Source: Rhodothermales bacterium
GTDB lineage: Bacteria; Bacteroidota; Rhodothermia; Rhodothermales; JAHQVL01
Assembly (NCBI GenBank): GCA_041391505.1
Contig: JAWKNW010000062.1
Coordinates: 1 to 5,252 of the forward strand
Length of the DNA: 5,252 bases
Direction: 5' to 3'
Below, piece by piece: positions 1 to 5,252 of the stretch. Position 1 is the first letter of the stretch; each line of letters starts with the position of its first letter. The notes under the pieces are model-generated. The model was not told the DNA's origin, did no database searches, and saw only the letters and a list, made by a program, of their open reading frames with translations. Both the position numbers and the translations under genes were made by a program.

Positions 1-1252
1 ATGAAGGTGGAGTCGGTCAGACTGTGCAGGAAGGCGATGAGGTCCTCGCGTTGCTGATCGTCGAGGGTGAATCCACCCACGAAGCCGCTCTTGTACGGGT
101 TCACGCGTCCGTCGCCGGCGCGTGCTCCTGCCTCGATCCGGCGGCCTCCCTGCTCGTAAAATCGGATCACGTCCTCGAGCGTCGCGATGCTGCCATCATG
201 CATGTAAGGTGCCGTCAGGGCGATGTTGCGGAGCGTCGGCGCCCGAAACCTTCCCATGTCCTCCGGCCGGTTGGTCACATCAAATAATCCCAGATTATCT
301 GCCGGGTAGCTCCCTTCTCCATCGACGTTATACAACCCCGTATTGTGGAAAGGCGCCTCGTAAAAGCGGGTATTGGCGTGTATGGTGGACGTGGTGAAAT
401 TGAATCCTCCATGGCAGTGGTGGCACTCGAGGTCCTCCGACAGGGCCAGTTCCATACCCCGCAGCGCCGATTCGGAAAGGGCGCTGAGTTCCTTGCCATA
501 GACGAACCGGTCATAGGGCGAATTTCCCGATACCAGCGCGCGCACGAAGGAAGCCAGGGAGCGCGTCACGCTGTTGATGGTGAAGGGGTCGTTGCTGTCA
601 GGGAAAGCCTCCCGGAAAAGCCGCTGGTAGCGTTCATCCCCCCGTAACCGCCCGAGCACCTCGGCCTCGTGGCCGGCCACGCCCAGTTCCACCGGGTTTT
701 CGCTGAAGATGGGGACCAGGATCTGTTTTTCGAGCTCAACGAGTGCGCTATTCGCCCAGGTTAGCGTGGCGTTGTACGTGACGTTCGTGAGCGACATGGA
801 ACTGCGCGGGTGGATGGCGCCCGTTGACCCCACCGCCTGAGGTAGGCCGTCGGTAAAGGCCATGGCCTGCAGGTGGCAGGAGGAGCAGGATTGGGTTCCG
901 TTTCCGGACAAGCGCGGGTCGTAAAACAGGTACCGCCCCAGTTCGACCTTCGCCTCCGTCATGGGGTTGTCCTCCGGAACGCGAGGCGGCGGGAAGCCGG
1001 CCGGCAGGTTCCAGTCGTAGGCCGTCTTTTGGGATCCGGGTAAGGTCTGTGACAGCCACTGCTTGAGGGTAACGCCGCCCTCCGCGTCGCCGTGTTCGTG
1101 CACTACCGGGGTGCCGGGCGCGTGCGTATGCCCGGTGTCATCCTGATGGGCCAGCACAGGAAACATACCTGCGGCGAGGAGTCCTCCCTGCCAGATGGCG
1201 ATGCCGCCCAGTGTTGCGAATACGAAGCCGGCGCCGGCGTGGCGTCGTCCAT
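1..1252 (-). CDS. mbnH: MbnH-family diheme enzyme (MauG / cytochrome c peroxidase superfamily), 3' end cut by window edge
   Basis: Seen: one frame with no stop from about 1450 down to base 1. It carries two c-type heme sites, CSSCH at 887-873 (about residue 123) and CHHCH at 425-411 (about residue 277). Family blocks follow in order: YDWNLPAGFPPPRVPEDNPM, ELGRYLFYDPRLSGNGTQSC, AFTDG, HPRSSMSLTNVTYNATLTWA, NSPYDRFVYG, CHHCHGGFNF, TLRNIALTAPYMHDGS near residue 340, and FTLDDQQREDLIAFL at the edge. Known: MbnH is a periplasmic diheme enzyme that converts a Trp of MbnP to kynurenine; MbnP lies two genes upstream here. About 418 codons are present, and only a short tail seems to be missing. A hydrophobic export signal (about 1238-1149) ends in VLA before a His-rich stretch. 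The start is uncertain: ATG 1252 is one base out of frame with the body, the next in-frame ATG upstream (1376) lies inside the neighbouring membrane gene, and the in-frame ATG at 1166 would remove the signal. No frameshift is seen within the body. Confidence 0.92.
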
Positions 1253-1588
1253 CGGTGCTTCGCTGCTCGATAAGGAGCAGAAAAGCGCCCGCTTCGGCTG
1301 CCTTGCTTACGAGCGTCTCCCAGTCCAGGGGTTCGGGTGAAAGCGCGAAGGGGGTGGACGACAGCTGCGTGAGCATCCAGAGGACCACGATGCCCGACAG
1401 CACGCGCTGGTGAAAAGGGCGGCATGGCTCGATGAACGATGGTACCAGGCCAGCCAGTGACCTGGCACGCGCTGGCGAAGCCGAAAAGAGTGGCCGTGCG
1501 CCGGCGCGTGCTCGAAATGACCCGGTGCGATGGCGAGATGGATCGCGCCCGCGGTCGCCATGAGGAGAAAGATCAGGGAACGCACCAT
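1242..1588 (-). CDS. Small multi-pass membrane protein, frameshifted, between mbnP and mbnH
   Basis: Seen: ATG at 1588 opens MVRSLIFLLMATAGAIHLAI, then APGHFEHAPAHG, a hydrophobic stretch LFGFASACQVTGW (second frame, about 1488-1450), and RVLSGIVVLWMLTQL, SPEPLDWETLVSKAAEAG and AFLLLIEQ in a third frame. Two single-base insertions would join these into one protein of roughly 115 residues with three or four membrane spans. The His-containing pattern HLAIAPGHFEHAPAHG resembles small membrane proteins of unknown function in copper or respiratory gene neighbourhoods, but I recall no family name for it. It starts 42 bases after the mbnP stop and runs into mbnH without a visible stop, so it is probably co-transcribed. 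The A-rich stretch before the ATG has no Shine-Dalgarno motif. The C-terminal limit is a guess, because the third frame continues unbroken into the mbnH signal peptide; a lost stop is likelier than a true fusion. No function is assigned beyond its copper context. Confidence 0.6.
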
Positions 1589-1630
1589 GGTCGTTTTCAG
1601 GTCAGATTGATAGCTACGGTTCGCGTTGGG

Positions 1631-2513
1631 TCAACGTATGGCCAGCCGTTCGCGTTCGGCGGCGCTGGCCAAACGGATGTAGGACTGCGCGTCACAGCCG
1701 CCCGTGCAGCGTCCTGAATCGAGATCGATGCCGAGGTTGGCGAACATGCCGGCGCAATCGGGATCCGACGGGCCTGACATGCACCCGGGCGGCGCCGGCG
1801 TACCCTGGGTGAGATCGATGTTGCGAAGCAGGCCGGCCGCATTCGCGACGACGATGTCGCTGGCGGGATCGAAGCCGTCGAGCCGGATCTCCACGCGATC
1901 TGCGCGAGCAGGCGGTGGTCGGCGCATCGTGCGTCGCGGCGGACTCGCACCCGGTACTGCCGAGATGCATCGTACAGCGCCGCTCGAATCTCTCCCACTA
2001 CATACGACATATCGATGCGATTGAAGATGTGAAGCCGGCGCGCCAGGTCCAGAACAGGTGCTGACATTGAGCGGGGGATGGCGCCGTCGTCGCGTCGATG
2101 TGGTTCAGGTCCGTCGGAACGCCGATCGAAAAGGCCAGCCCCGGTGTAGGCGCCCTCCGGCGCTGTGCCGACGACGCGGTCGTTCATCTGGGGCGTCCCG
2201 TTTTCAGACTCCGACGCCGTCCTCGAAATCGAGCATGGCGACGTCCTGATATTGCCAGGTGCTGTCCTGTTGAGCGCGATCGGTGTCTCAGAGCCGTCGC
2301 GAGCGATGAGGCGAAGGTCGGAAACGTAGAACCGGAAGTCGCGGACCTGACCGGCGCATCTGACAGGCCGACGTGTAAGGCATTGCCGCAGCGCATATTC
2401 GTCGCCGACCTGGCCGGCGAATCGGATGACGACCTCCTCGTTCGCGCGGCGCACAGGCCGACACGGAAAGCATGGTCACGAGGAGGACCATCTTGGGGAT
2501 GCTATGTTTTCAT
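1631..2513 (-). CDS. mbnP: MbnP-family copper-binding lipoprotein, frameshifted
   Basis: Seen: segments in all three frames join into one protein of about 285-290 residues, the usual MbnP size. In order: MVLLVTMLSVSAC (lipobox Cys), EEVVIRFAGQVGDEY, CGNALHVGLSDAPV, RDFRFYVSDLRLIARDGSE, DSTWQYQDVAMLDFEDG, NGTPQMNDRVVG, GLAFSIGVPTDLNHIDATTA, SPLNVS, LFWTWRAGF, HIFNRIDMSYVV, HLGSTGCES, VEIRLDGFDP, and PPGCMSGPSDPDC with the Cys pair. HLGSTGC and DFRFYVSDLRL are typical of the family. Known: MbnP binds copper after its partner MbnH oxidises a conserved Trp. About 11 shifts are needed, including an extra G in the GGGG at 2142-2139 and an extra C in the CCCCC at 2077-2073. Start: ATG 2491 is in frame with the lipobox. 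ATG 2513 would give a better signal (MKT...IPKMVLLV) if one base of the intervening TAG region is an error. The stop is at 1633-1631. A 285-codon frame over 2454-1597 covers only parts of the protein and is not the true product. Confidence 0.85.
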
Positions 2514-2546
2514 GCCGATAGACGGTTTTGATTTATAGAAACTGGC

Positions 2547-2564
2547 CCGTGCGCTAGCGCACGG
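2547..2564. repeat. 18-base perfect palindrome over the CopC-like stop codon
   Basis: CCGTGCGCTAGCGCACGG is its own reverse complement. It contains the last codons and TAG stop of the CopC-like gene. As RNA it would form a 7-bp GC-rich stem with a CUAG loop, about 35-55 bases before the mbnP start. No U-run follows on the minus strand (next bases GCCAGTTTCT), so a strong terminator is unlikely. It may be a processing or stabilising hairpin, or coincidence of coding sequence. Confidence 0.5.
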
Positions 2565-2911
2565 TGAAGGAATACGTGCCCTTGATCACGTGGTCGTCGT
2601 CGCCGGTTTTCCTCTACGTGACGGCGTAGGAACCCGCCGGCAACGGGGCAAAGCGGAGTGCGAACGATTTGGGTCGTCCGTCCCGGTGATCGCCTTCTGT
2701 CTCGACGACGGCTACATCGCGCATGAGGGTGATGCCGCTCACGTCGAGTTTGACCCTGGTTGAACCAGAGCCGGATTTTCGGCCGGTGGCGGTGCGTCGA
2801 GCACGGCCTCGTTGGCCGGTTCCGCGCGCGTCAGCTTGAGGTAAGGCGGCGCGTTGTCGGGGTTGCCGAACAGGAACGTCAGAGAATCAGGAAAACGGGA
2901 TATAGGATCAT
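2554..2911 (-). CDS. CopC-like copper-resistance domain protein, frameshifted and with an amber codon
   Basis: Seen: ATG at 2911 opens the hydrophobic leader MILYPVFLIL, then, after an apparent lost base, TFLFGNPDNAPPYLKL, TRAEPANEAVLDAPP, EIRLWFNQ (an extra A in an AAAA run), VKLDVSGITL, KSFALRFAPLPAGSYAVT, an amber TAG at 2616-2614, then RKTGDDDHVIKGTYSFTVR and the final TAG at 2556-2554. The plan of about 119 codons matches CopC: the PANEAVLD block, a hydrophobic strand before the first edge, PLPAGSYAVTWR, then D-x-H before G-x-Y-x-F-T-V at the C terminus. The amber stands where CopC proteins have the Trp of an AVTWR-type strand, so TGG to TAG is the likely change. Known: CopC proteins bind copper in the periplasm. 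The retained D-x-H fits the family copper site, but the N-terminal His ligand of classic CopC is not evident. The gene sits 40 bases after the beta-propeller stop and about 40 bases before mbnP. A YtkA/FixH-like fold is a less likely alternative. Confidence 0.72.
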
Positions 2912-2951
2912 AGAGGTTGTTATGGTTGAGGGACTCCTGCAGGGAGCCGTG

Positions 2952-4237
2952 CTATTCTGAAAGACGGCGAACAAGCTGGGGCGTCGAGGCCGCTATGCGA
3001 AATCCATCGCGTTCCGTCGGATCGAGGCTTCGCGTTGGTGCCGTTGCGTCGCCGCGTTGATGCCAGAACACCGCCCAGCGCGCATCCGTGAAGGCAATCT
3101 GGGATAGGCGACACGCTGCCCGCTTCGCCGAGGTATTGATCGCGCCAAACGTTCTGCCGCCGTCGGCTGATGCGTAGCGCGATTTGGGATTCCAGTGTCG
3201 CACCCCAGACGATGGCGATCCGGTCGCCGGCGACCGAAAGCTGGACGTGTGAGGCGCGTGACAGCGCGCCGAGTTTCATCTCCGTCGCCGGCTCGAACGA
3301 CGCGCCCCGATCCGTCGAGCGCGCGTATTTCGCACGCCGGCGGCGCCGGGCGCTCCCGTCCACCAGGCGAGGTGAAGCGTGTTTTCCGGTCGAACTGCAG
3401 CGCGGGGCCGGCATCGGGGCAATAGTCCACCTGCCATTCATCGGCATGCACCCGGGCGGGGCGACCAGGTTGCGCCGCGATCGGTCGACCGCGCGGTCAC
3501 GATGTCGCGGATACGTCACGATGACCTGCGCCAGGCAGCGACGACCGCGCCGTCGCTATCGACGGCCAGCGCGACCCGGCAACATTCGCATGAAGGCGCC
3601 GGATCGATGGATGCCGGCGGCGACCAGGCGAGGGCCGCGGTCGTCTGAACGACTCAGCACGATGCGCTTGCCGCCCTGATCGCCACCGAACCGCGAATCG
3701 ATCCAGGCGATGTAGATGGACCCATCGGGTCCGGGAGGACCATCTCGTGATCGTTGCGATAGCCTCCGAACGGATCGCCGGCACTGACCGTCACCGGCCC
3801 GACCAGGTGTCTCCATCATCCGAGCGCACGAATCGGATCGCCATAGACTCCCAGACGTCGTCTGCATCGCGCGCTGCGGGGTAGCTCAGCATGATGTCGC
3901 CCTCGCCGGCGCTCGCCACCTGGGGAGGCGTTTCGGCATCAGAAACCGGGGATCCATCCGATCCTGATTTTACTGGCGGCCCTTCCGGACCGATTATCGC
4001 GAAAAGTCGGCCCGGCTCCCCGTCGGCGCCAAACGTCGTCCACGCCATGGTCAGCCTATCGTCAGCGGTCACCGCGAGCGTCGAGGTGTGACGCTGCGCG
4101 TGAGGTCGACGTTGAGCGCTTCAGGCGGAGCGAAGTGGCCTTCTGAGGGCGATGGCCTTCGCGTCCATGCGGCAGCCTGCGATCGAGAAGAGGGCAATCG
4201 GGATCAAGGCCCCGATTCCGTTCCGGTACCTATTCAT
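2952..4237 (-). CDS. Sialidase-like (BNR/Asp-box) beta-propeller lipoprotein with CECC motif, frameshifted
   Basis: Seen: the ATG at 4237-4235 overlaps the TlpA stop as ATGA. It opens MNRYRNGIGALIPIALFSIA followed by GC, an excellent lipoprotein signal. Patched frames give about 428 residues with five Asp boxes: SDDGDTW (3823-3803), SDDRGPRW (3648-3624), STDRGATW (3488-3465), STDRGASF (3318-3295) and SADGGRTF (3170-3147). They are spaced about 50-58 residues apart, as expected for propeller blades. Between boxes 2 and 3 lies SCECCRVALAVDSDGAVVAA (Cys at 3590-3579), and after box 3 VHADEWQVDYCPDAGPAL. I recall this Cys-rich signature from secreted proteins annotated as sialidase or exo-alpha-sialidase. 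Sugar cleavage is not implied, since Asp boxes are structural. About ten frameshifts are inferred, near 4147, 4083, 3799 (GGG run), 3731, 3627, 3520 (with a TGA at 3518-3516), 3456, 3383 (AAAA run), 3332 and 3186. The stop is at 2954-2952. The copper neighbours suggest an envelope accessory role, which is inference. Confidence 0.78.
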
Positions 4238-4764
4238 GGCAGATCCAGATGATAGGCGATCGTGTCCGCAGCCGATAGGGGTATTATGCCTGTCCAGCTC
4301 GCCACGATAACGCCGTCGTTGTCGATGAGATAACTGCTCGGGAGGCCCATTGCCCTGAACCGATCCATGATGCCGCCGGAAGTATCGACGGCAACCTGAA
4401 ACGTCAGGTCGAATTCCGATGCGAAACGCGTCACCGCCGCCAGCGGATCGGGATCCGTGTCGACAGCGAGCACGCGCAACCCCCGGGGCGCGTAGGTCCG
4501 GTGCAGGCGCTCCAGCAGCGGGAATTCCTCCCTGCAAGGCCCGCACCACATGGCCCAGAGGTTGAGCAACGTCAGGGAGTCTGCGGTGGCAAGCGGGACG
4601 AGCCTGCCGCTTGTAGAACGTACGCGGAGTTCGGGGGCGGATTGACCTGCGCCAACGGGGGTATAGGTCGTAGCGGTGGCTGGCGCTTCTGTCCGGGGTG
4701 TGCACCCCGTAAGGGACATCACGACAGCCGCCGCCACAGCCAGGCGCCAGCGTGGCATGGGCAT
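4234..4764 (-). CDS. TlpA/ResA-type thioredoxin-fold lipoprotein
   Basis: Seen: an intact 176-residue frame. The signal MPMPRWRLAVAAAVVMSLTG is followed by lipobox Cys21, so the protein should be lipid-anchored on the periplasmic side. The thioredoxin domain follows: SAPELRVRSTSG (about 42-53), TLLNLWAMWCGPCREEFPLL with the redox pair Cys74/Cys77, LRVLAVDTD (about 96-102), and MGLPSSYLID with the probable cis-Pro142. Known: TlpA/ResA proteins reduce disulfides in the envelope, typically for cytochrome c maturation or copper insertion into oxidases. The inserted segment before the cis-Pro region fits this class better than plain thioredoxin. Context: heme-binding Cys of MbnH and Cys-rich neighbours are plausible partners (inference). 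ATG 4758 is an alternative start two codons in; both lack a clear Shine-Dalgarno sequence. The stop overlaps the next ATG by four bases, implying translational coupling. No frame damage, unlike the four genes after it. Confidence 0.93.
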   Translation of the reverse strand: MPMPRWRLAVAAAVVMSLTGCTPRTEAPATATTYTPVGAGQSAPELRVRSTSGRLVPLATADSLTLLNLWAMWCGPCREEFPLLERLHRTYAPRGLRVLAVDTDPDPLAAVTRFASEFDLTFQVAVDTSGGIMDRFRAMGLPSSYLIDNDGVIVASWTGIIPLSAADTIAYHLDLP

Positions 4765-4921
4765 GGGTACTGCAGTTTAACGGCCCGACGTCGCGATAGC
4801 GCTGTGCTGTGGGACGCGGTCGATATAATGGATGACGACCACGGGCGATCCGAGGTGGCAGGCGAAACCTGCTACCTCACGATCGAGGTGGTGAAGCGGA
4901 CACACGGGAGGTGTAGCGGGC
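4765..4921 (-). other. Intergenic gap between the His-rich gene and the TlpA gene
   Basis: 157 bases with no convincing reading frame. It holds the 4852-4878 inverted repeat and a second, shorter inverted repeat sharing one arm. No clear Shine-Dalgarno motif precedes the TlpA ATG. A TATAAT hexamer at 4824-4829 is on the plus strand, away from any gene. A minus-strand promoter for the TlpA-to-mbnH block could lie here, but I cannot define one. Confidence 0.5.
4852..4878. repeat. Inverted repeat / hairpin with an alternative partner arm at 4885-4889
   Basis: Arms 4852-4862 (GAGGTGGCAGG) and 4868-4878 (CCTGCTACCTC) pair over 11 positions, with one G-T at 4857/4873 and a 5-base loop. As plus-strand RNA it is fully paired with one wobble; as minus-strand RNA it has one C-A mismatch. 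The ACCTC at 4874-4878 can instead pair with GAGGT at 4885-4889. There is no T-run on either side, so it is not a standard intrinsic terminator. Possible roles are attenuation, mRNA processing between operon parts, or protein binding. Confidence 0.5.
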
Positions 4922-5252
4922 TTATGCGCGCGGTGGTCCGCGGAGGTGCAGGGAGGTTGGAGCGTGCGGTGACTCGAGGCGGGGAGGCGCCGGCGGATCC
5001 AGCGGGACGGCGGCCAGCGCAGGCTGCTGGCGGACTACCGCCGGCCCTGTCGCCGCGAAGGTGGCGAACAGGTCCGCATACGTACAGTGAAGCGGTGCGG
5101 GCGCAGGCGCGGAAAGCGCGGCGCCATGGATCGGAGCAGCATGCGGGTTCGCATGATGGTGCCTGTGCGCATCGCCGTCGGGTGCTACAGGTGCCGCGGC
5201 GGCGTACGCGTCGCCCAGGGCCATGTAGAGGTAATGGGATACCGGCGCGACG
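4922..5252 (-). CDS. His-rich, Pro/Ala-rich protein, C-terminal part (possibly DUF2946-like), 5' end beyond window
   Basis: Seen: an open frame from the right edge for 109 residues to the TAA at 4924-4922. It begins VAPVSHYLYMALGDAYA, then has a His cluster, DAHRHHHANPHAAPIHG (six His in 17 residues), then LHCTYADLF, a Pro/Ala-rich stretch and the tail SLHLRGPPRA. Because the frame runs off the window, the Met codon at 5224 need not be the start. DUF2946-type proteins of metal-related operons share a variable His-rich middle, a Cys-containing motif and a Pro-rich C terminus ending near RGPP. Here only one Cys of the usual pair is present (C-T-Y-A), so the family call is tentative. It lies on the same strand as the copper genes, 157 bases before the thioredoxin gene, and could bind metal in the envelope (inference). 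No frame damage is seen. Confidence 0.6.
   Translation of the reverse strand, partial: VAPVSHYLYMALGDAYAAAAPVAPDGDAHRHHHANPHAAPIHGAALSAPAPAPLHCTYADLFATFAATGPAVVRQQPALAAVPLDPPAPPRLESPHAPTSLHLRGPPRA

Noticed and set aside
1..1252. Ordinary bacterial cytochrome c peroxidase (CcpA) or MauG
   Set aside because: The DNPMTEAKVELGR, SMSLTNVTYNATLTWA and CHHCHGGFNF blocks, together with MbnP nearby, fit MbnH better.
1597..2454. A 285-codon minus-strand frame that looks like a complete gene
   Set aside because: Only parts of it (DFRFYVSDLRL, the NGTPQMNDRVVG block, HIFNRIDMSYVV) match MbnP; the rest is Arg/Ser-rich out-of-frame translation, and the true MbnP C terminus is in another frame ending at 1631.
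24..2538. Several plus-strand open frames of 60 to 146 codons
   Set aside because: They lie antisense to mbnH, the membrane gene and mbnP, have Arg/Cys/Pro-rich sequences with no recognisable domain, and are typical of GC-rich antisense frames.
3170..3679. Plus-strand 169-codon frame
   Set aside because: It is antisense to the Asp-box protein, highly Arg-rich, with no motif or export signal.
1250..4240. Programmed frameshifting or stop-codon recoding
   Set aside because: Shifts go in both directions, number about 25 and lack common slippery or structured sites; TAG and TGA do not consistently replace one amino acid.
4824..4829. TATAAT on the plus strand as a promoter
   Set aside because: No TTGACA-like element lies 16-18 bases upstream and no plus-strand gene follows.
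1..5252. Methanobactin precursor peptide or CRISPR array
   Set aside because: No short frame with a Cys-containing core peptide at an intergenic position and no spaced direct repeats were seen.

Overview
The window is one GC-rich minus-strand gene cluster from a Gram-negative bacterium. Three proteins start with lipoprotein-type signals ending in a lipobox Cys, and two more have export signals. No convincing Shine-Dalgarno motif precedes any visible start. That would fit a Bacteroidota or Rhodothermota-like host, but this is only a weak hint and I do not assign a phylum. I found no credible plus-strand gene and no tRNA, rRNA, CRISPR array or insertion sequence.

Layout in transcription order (right to left): (1) 5252-4922, the C-terminal part of a His-rich, Pro/Ala-rich protein that may be DUF2946-like; (2) 4921-4765, a 157-base gap with a strong inverted repeat; (3) 4764-4234, an intact TlpA/ResA-type thioredoxin lipoprotein with a WCGPC motif; (4) 4237-2952, a lipoprotein with five Asp-box repeats (sialidase-like beta-propeller) and a Cys-Glu-Cys-Cys motif, whose ATG overlaps the thioredoxin stop; (5) 2911-2554, a CopC-like domain protein; (6) 2513-1631, an MbnP-family copper-binding lipoprotein; (7) 1588 to about 1242, a small multi-pass membrane protein; (8) about 1252 to beyond base 1, an MbnH-family diheme enzyme related to MauG and cytochrome c peroxidases, with CSSCH and CHHCH heme sites.

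The product set suggests an envelope copper-handling module. MbnH is known to oxidise a Trp of MbnP to kynurenine, which creates the MbnP copper site. CopC-type proteins bind copper, TlpA proteins keep envelope Cys reduced, and the His-rich protein could bind metal. No methanobactin precursor or maturase gene is visible, so this would be an MbnPH system outside a methanobactin operon.

A striking technical feature is that genes 4 to 7 are broken by about 25 inferred one-base frameshifts plus one amber codon, yet family motifs remain crisp in every frame segment. Genes 1, 3 and 8 read cleanly. Several of the shifts lie in homopolymers. I read this mainly as a patch of uncorrected sequencing error, not four decayed genes, but genuine decay cannot be excluded from the sequence alone. 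Coordinates of genes 4 to 7 are outer limits of a patched reading.
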